Assembly (NCBI RefSeq): GCF_002575655.3
Contig: NC_053040.3
Span: 466,040,780-466,104,779, forward strand
DNA from: Aegilops tauschii subsp. strangulata
Lineage: Eukaryota > Streptophyta > Magnoliopsida > Poales > Poaceae
DNA length: 64,000 nt
Reading direction: 5' to 3'
Shown here: in pieces, positions 22,060 through 34,609 of the stretch
Numbering within the stretch: the stretch's first letter is position 1
Layout: each line of letters opens with the position of its first letter
Program-made: the position numbers and the translations under genes
The notes under the pieces: model-generated
Told to the model about the DNA's origin: nothing
Database searches by the model: none
Seen by the model: the letters and a program-made list of their open reading frames with translations, nothing else

Positions 22060-23040
22060 GAGATGGAAGGGGGATGCTCCTGAAGTGATTATTGTTGCGC
22101 TCCTTCCACATGCTCCGGGGAGCTACCAGGAATATGTCCATGATCATTTTTTAGGTTGCGCCTTTTTCATTTGACCGACAAGTTCAAGCATGTTGTCATG
22201 TATAGTCCAGTTAATGTCTAGGATTCTCCAACATTCCTTGCTGAATGTGCAGTGAAAGAATAAGTGCTCCACTGTTTCTTTTATATGCTCTCCACCTTGT
22301 CCTCAGTGTTGTAGTGCCTTCTTTTGAGCATGTTTCTAGTGTTGAGGCGGCCAGGCAACAAAAGCCAACCAAACACCATGATCTTGGGTATGCTTTTGGA
22401 TTTCCACAGCCACTTAAATGCCTCGTGCGCCACAACTTCTCTTAAATAAAAGTTGTAGTATGCAGTGGTCCGAAAGGTTGCTGGTTCCCAGATGTAAAGC
22501 CAGACATTATGAGTTTGATCAGAGATGGCAGTGTTGATCATCTCAGTTTGCATTTGCTTTATCTCATCATGGGCTTATACAGATAAAGGGAGATGGAAGA
22601 TCTCCTGCAAGTCAGCAGCGAGGAGGAATTCTTTGACCAAAGCATCCTCGACTATGGTGAATGCGTATGATCTAGGAAAGGATTCTGAGAGTATCAATTG
22701 GTTCCACAAGTCCTTGCAAACGAGCGCCGATGTGCCATGGTGATTTTGAACTTTCGTGATGCCTCAAAAAATTGTCATGAGTTGAATCAGATCGAGCCAC
22801 TAGAATGAGCCACAGGGGCTCCGTTGCGTGTGGCACCGAGGTGTTGTAGTAAGTTTACGATATCAATCTCACCCAAGGTATGTCATGCATGTTGTAGAAC
22901 TTAAGAAGACATTTCAGCAGGAGAGCATCATTTTGAACTGTTAGGTTAATGACTCCAAGTCCACCATTCTTTTTGGGGCGTTACACCATATCCCATGTAG
23001 CTAGAGAATTACATTCATCACCATTCACACCCCATGACGC
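22060..23040 (-). pseudogene. LINE reverse transcriptase C-terminus and RT zinc-binding region
   Basis: On the minus strand the order is NSLATWDMV, GGLGVINLTVQNDALLLKCL and KFYNMHDIPWV (the end of plant LINE RT). FKWLWKSKSIPKIMVFGWLL and GRLNTRNMLKRRHY follow, characteristic of the RT-associated zinc-binding domain. Several stops interrupt it (after DMV, near 22865 and near 22280). It is similar to the second LINE at 47163-51090. Confidence 0.8.
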
Positions 23041-24148
23041 ACCCTTCTTTTTTCTGCCGGACTCTCCCCTTCCCGCTCGGTTTCCCGTCGCAGCGGGACA
23101 TTTCTCACCGGAGCACTCTCCTTTAAAACCAGATGACGCCCACCCCACCCTCTTATGTTGCAATAGGATGATTTTTTCTTCATATTTACAATATATATAA
23201 TGGGTTAAACTAACACATACTATTGCCACAAAACAACAAATAACTATAGAGATCATTCTCAAAGGTCCATTCAACTTTGCGAATGCACGCAATAAATGTC
23301 ACCTTTTCTAGGGTTTCTAATTGTGTCGCAATAGGTGCCAATATTTTTCTCCATTTCTCATATCTTGCATCTATTTAGAGTATGCAACACCTTCGGTTCA
23401 ACATGTCAATGTCATGATGAAACAACATGATATGTCCCTTTAATTCTACAACTAGATGAGATGAAAAAAACATGTACACACCAACGTGGGAGGAGAGTGG
23501 CAACCTGAACATATTTCTAGTCACCAATAAGCTCCACCTCCAGCCCACACACCATTCATTGCTAAGAAGGGATACTTGTCGTTCTTCTCTTCCTCGTCCT
23601 TCCCTACATTTTCTACTCCTAACCTTTTTGTGCAACCCATTTCATTGGCTCCAACCAGCACCACGTTAACGTCAATGCGTTTGTCATTGACGCCTCATCT
23701 TCTTCCTCCTCCTTGCTCGCTATCTTTAATTCTCGTTCCTATTTATTTCCCAGAATACTCTTCTTTTCTTTTTTTGCTTTATTTTCTTGAAAACTCTTTC
23801 CTTCTCCAACAGCATGGACCACTTGACTATTTTAGTTCTTTTTCCGTCTTATTCTTGAACACTCTTTCTTTCTACTATAACATGAACTACCTGGCCAATG
23901 TAGTGTCGTGTTGTACTCACTCACGAACGTTTCGGCAACCGTGAGTGTGTGGACATCATCCAGAGCATGGTCGTCATCCATCTTGATGAATGCTTGGTCG
24001 TCCATGTCATTAGCGCATGGTGGCCATTGTCCATGTTGGCAAGCAATGCTCGGCCATGTTGCTAAGAGCCTGTTGACCGTCCTTGCCTGCGAAAATAAAT
24101 CGTGGAGGCGAAAATAAACCATGGAGGAGAAAATAACCCATGCATATT
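23041..24148. other. Unassigned sequence
   Basis: I see no gene, LTR or transposon terminus. Part of it (23570-23870) is pyrimidine-rich. Short open frames are not supported by any recognisable motif. Confidence 0.4.
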
Positions 24149-25176
24149 GATGAGTGATATTTTTACACTCATCCACCCTTGTTTAAACCGAGATATTTTA
24201 TTTAAAAAGAGATATTCGCTCTGATATTGCTACTAATAACTAATGAATGCAAAGGATTCCACATATCTTATGTTTGATGTGTTTCCACGGGAAATGGGCT
24301 GGAAAGGAAAGAATCACGTTGGAATATGCAAGGGAATGGAAATGAAGAAAGAAGAAATCACCAGGAGGCGCACCTACGAAGACAGGGCAAAAGACGGCGT
24401 TTCATACAGGCACAAGCGCCCGTATGGTGTGGAAACCGAGGCAGATCGTCTACCTAGGCAACTTTTATAAAGGGGACCCCATCGAAATGTCAACATGGGA
24501 GCGTCGACAGAAGCCAGAGCATCATCATCTTCATCCACAAACCCTAGCCACCATCATTTCCATCTCCATAGCCACCATCACCACCATAGTGCTTCCTCAT
24601 CTAGTTCATACTTGTAATCGTGCATCGCATAAGGCATCCATTGTAAGACATATTTGCAATCAATCAATTTTAGAGATGTGTTCTTTAATGTTTTCTTTCC
24701 GTGATCTGATCTTCATGTGTGAGTAGTTCGGTAAGGTATGGGTTGAGGAATAGGCCTTGCAACCCTCTGTATTTGTTGTGGGGATTAATGGAAGGGCTTT
24801 GAATTAGCATCTCGTATGTGTGAAATAAATTGTTTCGTATATGTCTCTTGTCTTAACCGCTATCTTCATCCCTGCGGGTACCCAGGATCATGGAGATCGA
24901 GCACCGCTGAGGCTAGGAGCAAGGAGAACGTGAAGTATTATACCGAACACCGGTGATAGTAAGGTTATGTAGGGTAAGACGGGTCCAATCCTTGGGAATT
25001 CATGAGGTGTGGTCATTAAACGCCCAAAGCTCTTGTCTGATTTTATTATCTTAGTTACCGAGGCAACCCCGCACGACGGATAGGGCCTGCGATAGGACAA
25101 TTTTCTTGATGCAGGACTCGTGCCGGTCAAGATGTTATTTGGACACATCCCCAATTTTGGTTCGTAACAAGCGCAT
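24149..25176 (+). repeat. Possible LTR fragment of another Gypsy element
   Basis: The sequence starts TGATGAGTGATATTTTTACACTC. It has a TATA-like TTTTATAAAGGGG near 24466 and a polyadenylation-like AATAAAT near 24823, an LTR-like order. It is cut at 25176 by the LTR of the Tat-type element, so no second end or target duplication can be seen. Confidence 0.35.
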
Positions 25177-25679
25177 TGTCAGATTCAGGGTTCCGCAGAC
25201 TCTTGAGAGGTTTGAACTCTGGGGTGCGTGCGAAGTACTCTCTCTTCCGAATCTACCTGCTCAACGATCCCATGGCCTAGCTCGACGAACCCAAGCACTA
25301 CAAAAAAAGACACATCCGTGACATTTTGGGCCGAACGAATTTTTTTTTCTGTCATACTTATGACACTTCTATGACAATAATTGTGACAAAACACGGTATC
25401 ATCATAGATGTGGTGGGGTCCTACTTCTATGACAAAAAATCATGACAGAAAATGGGCTTTTCGTCCTGGGCGGGCCGGAGACGCAGCTGCATGACATTCT
25501 TTGGGCCGTCCATGACGGAAAAAACCATGGTAGAAGCGAGGGCGAGGAAAATATCGAGGTGTTCCCGGTTACGGTGGGTGGTCGGGGCCGAGCGATGCAC
25601 ATTTCTCTCGTACACGCACGCGCATGGGTGCGAGGCATTGGGCTCTAACTGAACCCGAGTGATTGCACCGCAGGCTATG

Positions 25680-26560
25680 CGTTACTGAACCCGAGCGATC
25701 GATCGATGGCTGTTAACTGAACCCGATCGAGCGATTCCTTCGCTACTGCTGCTAACTGAAGCCGATCGATGCTGCCTCTGGATGAACAGTGAGTGTTGCT
25801 GGGGGGGTTTGGATGAATTGGACCCCGTGGTGTTGCCTCTGGATGAACAGTGAGCGTTGCTGGGGGGGGGGGGTTTGGATGAACAGTTCCCGGCGGGGGT
25901 GGATGAACAGGACCCCATGGTGTTGCCTTTGGATGAACATGACCTCGATCGATCGAGCCGGTTGGGGCTGGATGAACAGGACCCCGTGGAGGGCTGGATG
26001 AGCAGGACCACCCCGTGGAGGGCAGGATGAACAGTAGATGGTGGAGGGCTGGATGAACAGTAGCCCGTGGAGGGGTGGTTGAACAGGAGCCCGTGGAGAG
26101 GGCTGGTTGAACAGTAGCCGGTGGAGTAGCGCGTGGTGGAGGCTAGATGAACAGGAGCCCGTGGATGAACAGTCGCAGGTGGAGGCTGGAGGAGGTCGAC
26201 GGTGGATGAACAATAGGCCATGGAGGCTGGAGGGGGTCGACGGTGGAGATGAACAGTATCCTGTGGAGTCCCGTTTTGCGGTACGCCACACCCCTCCCGA
26301 TGAACAGGACCCCCGTTTCGACCGTAGCGCTCCAACACAAGTCCGTTTCCTCCGTTTTGCGGTACGCCACACCCCTCCTGATCAACAGGGCCCCCATTTC
26401 GACCGTAGGAGGTCCGTTTCCTCCGTTGCGGTATGCCAGACCCCTCCCGATGAACAGGATCCCGTTTCGAACGTGGCCGGTCGAACAGAAGGCCGTTTCC
26501 TCTGTTCTGCGGTACGCCAGGCCTTGTTTCCATCTGCTGTTCTGTCCAAGCCCTCCCGAT
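25680..26560. repeat. GGATGAACAG minisatellite, copy 1
   Basis: Irregular tandem units carry GGATGAACAG, GACCCCGTGG and GTGGAGGGCTGGATGAACAG. They then become longer units with TTTTGCGGTACGCCACACCCCTCCC and GAGGTCCGTTTC. All three minus-strand frames stay open for long stretches, but as repeat translation only. Confidence 0.85.
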
Positions 26561-26880
26561 GAACACGACGACGCATTCTGTTCCGACCCAGCCGGTTGGC
26601 TCCCCATGAACACGACGACGACGCTGTTTCTCCGTTCCGACCCAGCCATGTACACAAGCCCTGGCCGTACGTACGTGCGAGTAGGTGTTCGAGACCCCGC
26701 CCGTATGTACGTACGTGGCCGTATTTACTTTATTGCACCCTGGCCGCTGTACGTACGTGTACATGCTATGTGCACACCTCTACTACGACATGTGCGCGCC
26801 TCTACATCGACCAGTATGTACGTCCACGTTCGCGACCAGAATGACAACGCTACGTACGCTTCGACCAGGTGGTCCCGACT

Positions 26881-27013
26881 GTCAGGCACTTCCTTGCGTG
26901 CGAAGATGTAGCTGGTGGGTCCCAGCAGTCAGGGGGGCGAATCGTTTTTTTTGCCCGGACGCACTTCCTTGCGTGCGAAGATGTAGCTGGTGGGTCCCAG
27001 CAGTCAGGGGGAA
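26881..27013. repeat. 75-bp tandem array, two units (copy 1)
   Basis: Units read CACTTCCTTGCGTGCGAAG, ATGTAGCTGGTGGGTCCCAG and CAGTCAGGGGG, then a T run. They start near 26889 and 26969. Confidence 0.88.
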
Positions 27014-29280
27014 ACGTTTTTTTTCATGAAATACGGTGGCCCGTCTGATGGGTCCCCGCTGTCAGGTGGAGGAATAATTATTTTGTGCGTAATAAGGAGG
27101 CACTTCCTTGCTGCGGCCGTGGACCCAGCTATCAGCCTCTCCACGTACAGTACTCTTCCAATGGAAGTCGGTCGTTGACCACATTGACCACGCCGCGCCG
27201 AGAGCACCAAGGCGGTGGACGACGGCGAGGCCTAGGAAGGGGACGACGCGGAGCCAGGGAAGACGTGGCAGTGGATGCCCACGCGGAGAGGAGTACGAGG
27301 GTTCACTGGTTCGGCTGCGGTGTGAGGCTGCCGTCGCCGCAGAATAACAGGGGGTGTGGGTGAGTAGAGGGATGGCCTGGCCAGCAGTGGGAGTAGTAGG
27401 GGGGCGGTGAGGCCTCCGCGTCATCGCAGTCGGCCATGGGAGGCAGGAGCACGACGCACGACCGATGCTGGTTTGGGCGGCTGGAGCAAGAAGACCAGAG
27501 GTTGAAGAAGCACTACGGCCGTTGGATGGACATCGTACGGTCAATGGAGCTAGCATCGTGCATATTGACTAAGTTGACAAAGCCCTCCGTCCCCGTCAAC
27601 TTAGTAGGCCCACAAGTCAGCCTCCCACTATACTGGGTCCCAGCTAGCAGGGGGAGTATTCATTTTTTTATGCGTAATAAGGAGGCACTTCCGGTGGGTC
27701 CGAGCTGACAACGGGGGGAACATTTTTTTCGAAAATACAGTGGCCCGTCCGGTGGGTCCCAGCAGTCAGGGGGAAATGGTTTTTTCGCCAAATACGGTGG
27801 CCCGTCCGGTGGGTCCCTGCTGTTAGGTGGAGGAATAATTATTTTCCGCGTAATAAGGAGGCACTTCCTTGCGGCTGCCGTGGACCCAGCTGTCAGCCTC
27901 TCCACGACAGTACTCTTCCGATGGAAGTCGTTCCTTGACCACGTTGACCACGCCGCGCCGAGAGCACCAGGGCGGTGGACGACGGCGAGGCCTAGGAAGG
28001 GGATGACGCGGAGCCGGGGAAGACGCGGCAGTGGATGCCCACGTGGAGAGGAGTACGAGGGTTCATTGGTTCGGCTGCGGTGTGAGGCTGCCGTCGCCGC
28101 AGAATAACAGGGGGTGTGGGTGAGTAGAGGGATGCCCTGGCCAGCGGTGGGAGTAGTAGGCGGCGGTGAGGCTTGCACGAGAGGCGGGAGCAGGCGGTCC
28201 CGTCGACGCTGGATTTGGCGGCTAGAGCAAGAAGATCAGAGATTGAAGAAACACGACGGCCATTGGATTGACATCCAACGGTTACGTCTGCTAGAATCGT
28301 TTGTTGACGTATATAATAACTAAAAAAATCTTGCATACGCGTCAACTTAATAGGCCCATAAGTCAGACCATTCCCTCTTTTTTTAATAATTTATATATAG
28401 CTCATTGTGACTTCTTATGCAATTTATTGCAGTCCGTTTTTTTGGTTGGCTAGGGCCAATTTCGCATATTTCTGTGGGTTCCAAACTATTTTTAATACCA
28501 AAATGTCGAGCCAGATTTAAAGTACTTTGAAGATATATTTAAACTAGGTTAATGCCGAGTGAAATAGGAATCTGAAAATGTGAAAAAATTAAGAAATTAT
28601 AAAGTAATTGCCAATTTGTCATCTATTTTTATATTCACAACCAATTTCATATTACTTTCAAGATTTGCAGGCGTCTTGAAAGAGTTGCAGCCCATCAGGG
28701 CGTAGAAAAATAAATAGGCCTGGATTGGGTATTCTTCAGAAAAAATAAACTGGGCTCATTTTCACAAAGAAAAAATAGCTGGGCAGGTCACATGGTGAAC
28801 ATAAAATATAAGCCTGGGCTAGATGGGCCTCAACCCAGTTCAAACCCTGCTCCGTCTCAACAATAACAAAAAAATACTGCTCGAGCAGCTACGTCCCAGG
28901 TGTCAGCCGATCTTGTGCTGTTCTCTTATCTATTGACTATACGCTCACAATGTCGTGGGTCCCAGATGTCAGGAAAACACCAGGAGGAAGCATTTTATTT
29001 TTCCATACGCTGACATGGTGGGCCCGTACTGTCATCCTCTCCACGTACTTCTGCCAATTCCTGTTGTTTGTTGACCATGTTGACAACGCGAGAGGGCGGC
29101 GCCGCGGCGAGCACACCAGAGCGCGCGGATGACGACGACGCTAACGATTTAGGAGATGGTGGGGCGGTGATGCGTGCGCTGAGGCGCAGCCAGCCATGGG
29201 AGGCGGAAGCAGGCGGCCCCGCCGGCGCTGGTTTGGTTTTGGCGGCTGGAGGAAGACAGGACTGAAGAAACACGACAAAC
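27010..29280. repeat. Three diverged 0.3-0.55-kb units in copy 1
   Basis: Units at about 27010-27545, 27740-28260 and 28955-29280 share GTGGGTCCC, CAGCCTCTCCACG, GTTGACCA and AGATTGAAGAAACACGAC-type blocks in the same order. The stretch between 28310 and 28955 is AT-rich with no gene. The third unit is the most diverged. Confidence 0.75.
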
Positions 29281-29501
29281 TATAAAAGCAGCAGGAGTAC
29301 TTAACAACCTTAACTGAAACCAGCAGGGGCACTTAACAACCATAGTTGAAAGCAGTATGAGTACTTATACAGGTTCCAAACCGTACAAAGCACGCCTCGA
29401 ACAGTGCTGCTTTGCCTACTGTTAACCAAGGGTGAGGACGCCAAGCCCCAGGACAAGGCCCAGGCGCCACCCCGCGCATCCACAACCTTCTGAAAGCGGC
29501 T

Positions 29502-30047
29502 TCATCTCGCAGTGTGGTCAATAAATAGGATATTCGCTTTAGAGCCATGGAAAAGCAGGAACATAATCTTCTGTCCTATTCTCCAAGATGGACGAGCCTT
29601 CATTATTTGAGACCACCCATGAATAAGTATCTTTTCACCTCCAAGGGGAATGGAGTAGGTCGACATAAACATCATGTTGTGACCAAGCGCAAGTCTGACC
29701 CGACCATGGTCAGGCATCTGTATAGGAACAATAGAACTGGGCAGTTTCTGTTTCAAGAAGATCACAACTGTAAAACTGTGTATAAGCAATAGTTTATGAA
29801 CAACATATATAACGGAAAACAGCTCGTACCATAAGTTTCTCGACACAGTTGGACCTGTTCAACGAGTGCGGCAATGGCACACATATCCCACGTGGCCTTC
29901 CACCATTGAAACGCCCCAAAAGGACCTCAAGACAATCAATAAAGTGTAGGAACTTGTGGATGTCGTCCCAGTCAACTTCAGTGCCATCAGTAACTGCCGA
30001 GTTGTTACAGAATAACAAACGAGCAGCCTGCTTAACTCTGAAAAAAC
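29502..30047 (-). pseudogene. 3' exons of a B3 gene, 5' end lost at the duplication junction
   Basis: Two exons match the last two exons of the gene at 34610-35776 with the same lengths: 30047-29830 (218 bp) and 29747-29502 (246 bp). GT-AG borders are kept and there is no stop. The B3 residues LPSSIVPIQMPDHGRVRLAL, IHGW and IGQKIMFLLFHGSKANILFI are present. The junction at 30066/30067 falls in the intron just upstream, so the first B3 domain and the promoter are missing. This is a truncated gene copy that is otherwise undamaged. Expression would need a new promoter, for example from the CACTA terminus next to it. Confidence 0.8.
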
Positions 30048-30559
30048 CTACACGTGCCACCAATTACACTACAAAAAAGACACATCCGTGACATTTTGGG
30101 CGAAACGATTTTTTTTCTGTCATACATATGACACTTCTATGACGATAATTGTGACAAAACCTGGTATCATCATAGATGTGGTGGGCTCCTACTTCTATGA
30201 CAAAAAATTATGACAGAAAATGGGCTTTTCATCCTGGGCGGGCCGGAGACGCAGCTGCATGACATTCTTTGGGCCGTCCATGACGGAAAAAACCGTGGTA
30301 GAAGCGAGGGGGAGGAAAATTTCGGGGAGTTCCCGGTTACGGTGGGAGGTCGGGGGCCGAGCGATGCACGTTTCTCTCATACACGTACGCGCGTGTGTGC
30401 GAGGCGTTGGCTCTAACTGAACCCAAGTGAGGCGTTGGGCTCTAACTGAACGCGAGCGATTGCACTGCAGGCTACGCGTTACTGAACCCGAGCGATCGAT
30501 CGATGGCTGTTAACTGAACCCGATCGAGCGATTCCTTCGCTACTGCTGCTAACTGAAGC

Positions 30560-31420
30560 CGATCGATTGGATGAACAGTGAGCGTTGCGGGGGGGGGGGG
30601 TTGTTGGATGAACAGTGAGCGGTGGCGTTGCCTCTGGATGAACAGGACCCCGTGGTGTGGGGGGCTGGATGAACAGTAGACGGTGGAGGGGTGCCCGTGG
30701 AGGGATGGTTGAACAGGACCCCGTGGTGTGGAGGGCTGGATGAATAGTAGACGGTGGAGGGGTGCCCGTGGAGGGGTTGTTGAACAGTAGCCGGTGGAGT
30801 AGCGCGCGGTGGAGGCTGGATGAACAGGAGCCTGTGGAGGCTGGAGGAGGTCGACGGTAGCCCGTGGAGGCTGGAGGAGGTCGACGGTAGCCCGTGGAGG
30901 CTGGAGGAGGTCGACGGTGGAGATGAACAATATCCCATGGAGTCCCATTTTGCGGTATGCCACACCCCTCCCGATGAACAGGACCCCCGTTTCGACCGTA
31001 GGAGGTCCGTTTCGTCTGTTTTGCGGTACGCCACACCCCTCCCCAACAGGACCCCCGTTTCGAACATAGGAGGTCCGTTTCGTCCGTTTTGCGGTACGCC
31101 ACACCCCTCCCGTCAACAGGACCCCCATTTCGACCGTAGGAGGTCCGTTTCCTCCGTTTTGCGGTACGCCAGACCCCTCCCGATGAACAGGATCCCGTTT
31201 TGAACGTGGCCGGTCGAACACAAGGCCGTTTCCTCTGTTTTGCGGTACGCCAGGCCTCGTTTCCATCGCCTGTTCCGTCCAAGCCCTCCCGATGAACACG
31301 ACCACGCATTCCGTTCCGACCCAGCCGGTTGGCTCCCACACATTCCATTGCCTCCCGATGAACACGACGCATTCCGTTGCCTCCCGATGAACACGACGCA
31401 TTCCGTTGCCTCCCCATGAA
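30560..31420. repeat. GGATGAACAG minisatellite, copy 2
   Basis: This is the counterpart of 25680-26560 with a different unit order. It includes three consecutive units of GGAGGAGGTCGACGGTAGCC at about 30840-30920 that copy 1 does not have in series. Confidence 0.85.
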
Positions 31421-31739
31421 CACGACGACGATGTTGTTTCTCCGTTCCGACCCAGCCATGTACACGAGCCCTGGCCGTACGTATGCGCGAGTAGGCATTC
31501 GAGACCCTGCCCGTATGTACGTACGTGGCCATATTTTCTTTCTTGCACCCTGGCCGCTGTACGCACGTGTACATGCTACATGCGCGCCTCTACTACGACA
31601 CGTACGCGCCTCTACTACGACACGTGCGCGCCTCTACTACAACACGTGCGCGCCTCTACATCGACCAGTATATATGTACGTACACGTTCGCGACCAGAAT
31701 GACAACGCTACGTACGCTTCGACCAGGTGGGTCCCGACT

Positions 31740-32105
31740 GTCAGGCACTTCCTTGCCTGCGAAGATGTAGCTAGTGGGTCCCAGCAGTCAGGGGGGCGAA
31801 TCGTTTTGTTTTTTTTGCCCGGACGCACTTCCTTGCGTGCGAAGGTGTAGCTGCTGGGTCCCAGCAGTCAGGGGGGGAATCGTTTTGTTTTTTTGCCCGG
31901 ACGCACTTCCTTGCGTGCGAAGATGTAGCTGGTGGGTCCCAGCAGTCAGGGGGGCGAATCATTTTTTTTCGGACGCACTTCCTTGCGTGTGAAGATGTAG
32001 CTGGTGGGTCCCAGCAGTCAGGGGGGCGAATCGTTTTTTTTCCGGACGCACTTCCTTGCGTGTGAAGATGTAGCTGGTGGGTCCCAGCAGTCAGGGGGAA
32101 ACGTT
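31740..32105. repeat. 75-bp tandem array, five units (copy 2)
   Basis: CACTTCCTTGC occurs near 31746, 31826, 31904, 31976 and 32048, each followed by GTAGCTGGTGGGTCCCAGCA or a close variant. Copy 1 has two units, so the array changed length after the duplication. Confidence 0.88.
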
Positions 32106-34390
32106 TTTTTCATGAAATACGGTGGCCCGTCCGGTGGGTCCTCGCTGTCAGGTGGAGGAATAATTATTTTGCGCGTAATAAGGAGGCACTTCCTTGCTGC
32201 GGCCGTGGACCCAGCTGTCAGCCTCTCCACGTACAGTCCACGTCCGATGGAAGCCATTCCTTGACCACGTTGACCACGCCGTGCCGAGAGCACCAGGGCG
32301 GTGGACGACGGCGAGGCCTAGGAAGGGGACGACGCGGAGCCGGGGAAGACGCGGCAGTGGATGCCCACGCGTAGAGGAGTATGAGGGTTCACTCGTTCGG
32401 CTGCGGTGTGAGGCTGCCGTCGCCGCAGAATAACATGGGGTGTGGGTGCGTAGAGGGATGGCCTGGCCAGCGCTGGGAGTAGTAGGGGGCGGTGAGGCCT
32501 CCGCGGCATCACAGCCGTCCACGGGCGGCAGGAGCAGGCGGCACGACCGGCGCTGCTTTGGGCGGCTGGAGCAAGAAGACCAGAGGTTGAAGAAGCACTA
32601 CGGCCGTTGGATGGACATCGTATGGTCACTAGAGCTAGAATCGTTCATATATTGACTAAAGTTGACAAAGGCCTCCGTCCCAGTCAACTTAGTAGGCCCA
32701 AAAGTCAGCCTCCCACCAAGGTGGGTCCCAGGTAGCAGGGGGGTATTCATTTTTTTGTGCGTAATAAGGAGGCACTTCCGGTGGGTCCGAGCTGACAGCG
32801 GGGGGAACATTTTTTCACGAAATACGGTGGCCCGTCCTGTGGGTCCCAGCAGTCAGGGGGAAACGTTTTTTTTCGCGAAATACTGGTGGCCCGTCTGGTG
32901 GGTTCCTGCTGTCAGGTGGAGGAATAATTATTTTCCGCGTAATAAGGATGCACTTCCTTGCGGCTGCCGTGGACCCAGCTGTCAGCCTCTCCACGTACAG
33001 TTCACGTCTGATGGAAGTCGGTCGTTGACCACATTGACCACGCCGTGCCGAGAGCACCACGGCGGTGGACGACGGCGAGGCCTAGGAAGGGGACGACGCG
33101 GAGCCGGGGAAGACGCGGCAGTGGAAGCCCGCGCGGAGAGCAGTACGAGGGTTCACCGGTTCGGCTGCAGTGTGAGGCTGCCGTCACCGTAGAATAACAG
33201 GGGGTGTGGGTGAGTAGAGGGATGCCCTGGCCAGCGGTGGGAGTAGTAGGGGGCGCTGAGGCCTGCGCGGCAGCACAGCCGACCACGGGAGGCGGGAGTA
33301 GGCGGTCCCGCCGGCGCTGCTTTGGCGGCTGGAGCAAGAAGATCAGAGATTGAAGAAACACGACGACCGTTGGATTGACATCCAACGGTTACGTCTGCTA
33401 GAATCGTTTGTTGACGTATATAATAACTAAAAAAATCTTGCATACGCGTCAACTAAACAGGCCCACAAGTCAGACCACTCCCTCTTTCTTTAACAATTTA
33501 TATATAGCTCATGGCAACTTCTTATGCAATTTATTGCTGTTTTTTTGGTTGGCCAGGGCCAATTTCGCATATTTCTGTGGGTTCCAAACTATTTTTAATA
33601 CCGAAATGTTGAGCCAGATTTAAAGTACTTTGAAGATATATTTAAATTAGGTTAATGCCCAGTGAAATAGGAATCTGAAAATGTGAAAAAATTCAGAAAT
33701 TATAAAGTAATTGCCAATTTGTCATCTGTTTTTATATTTACAACCCATTTCATATTACTTTCAAGATTTGTAGGCATCTTGAAAGAGTTGCAGCCCATCA
33801 GGGCATAGAAAAATAAGTAGGACTGGATTGGGTATTCTTCAGAAAAAATAAACTGGGCTCAATTTCACAAAGAAAAAATAGCTGGGCTGGTCACATGGTG
33901 AATATAAAATATAAGCCTAGGCTAGACGGGCCACAGCCCAATTCAAACCCTGCTCCGTCTCAACAATACCAAACAAAAAAAATACTGCTCGAGTAGCTAC
34001 GTCCCAGGTGTCAGCCGATCTTGTGATGTTCTCTTGTCTATTGACTATATACGCTCACAATGTCGTGGGTCCCAGATGTCAGGAAAACACTAGGAGGAAG
34101 CATTTTATTTTTCCACACGCTGACGTGGTGGGCCCCTACTGTCATCCTCTCCACGTACTTCTGCCGATTCCTGTTGTTTGTTGACCATGTTGACAACGCG
34201 AGAGGGCGGCGGTGCGGCGAGCGCACCAAAGCGCGCGGAGGACGTCGGCGTGAACGATTTAGCAGACGGTGGGGCGGCGATGCGTGCGCTGAGGCGCAGC
34301 CAGCCGTGGGAGGCGGAAGCAGGTGGCCCCGCCAGCGCTGGTTTGGTTTTGGCGGCTGGAGGAAGACAGGACTGAAGAAACACGACAGAC
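32105..34390. repeat. Three diverged 0.3-0.55-kb units in copy 2
   Basis: Units at about 32105-32620, 32820-33365 and 34065-34390 correspond one to one to those of copy 1. The intervening 33410-34060 is AT-rich and holds no gene. Confidence 0.75.
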
Positions 34391-34609
34391 TGTAAAAGCA
34401 GCAGGAGTACTTAACAACCTTAACTGAAACCAGCAGGGGCACTTAACAACCAAAGCTGAAAGCAGTATGAGTACTTATACAGGTTCAACCGTACAAAGCA
34501 CGCCTCGAACAGTGCTACTTTGCCTACAGTTTACCAAGGGTGAGGCCTCCAAGCCCCAGGACAAGGCCCAGGCGCCACCCCGCGCATCCACAACCTTCTG
34601 AAAGCGGCT

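Larger units (their letters stand above)
19173..23040 (-). mobile_element. LINE fragment, split by a Helitron and a solo LTR
   Basis: With the Helitron (19282-20149) and solo LTR (20250-21972) removed, 19173-19281, 20150-20249 and 21973-23040 join into one minus-strand LINE tail. Only the end of the reverse transcriptase ORF and the 3' region remain, the usual 5' truncation of LINEs. The exact outer ends are uncertain. Confidence 0.65.
25296..30066 (+). repeat. Left-end duplication, copy 1 (4771 bp)
   Basis: It begins at the CACTA terminus and ends GTGCCACCAATTA, where a second CACTACAAAAAAGACACATC begins. The order of every subregion is repeated in copy 2: subterminal TGACA-rich part, minisatellite, 75-bp units, 0.5-0.8-kb repeats and B3 exons. 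Confidence 0.93.

Noticed and set aside
25682..26764. Open minus-strand frame of 360 codons, with a similar one at 30472-31566
   Set aside because: The frame lies entirely in the GGATGAACAG minisatellite. All three minus frames are open in parallel and the residues follow the DNA repeat, so there is no sign of a gene.
31740..32105. CRISPR-like regular repeat
   Set aside because: The units are contiguous 75-bp tandem repeats without unique spacers, in a plant genome.
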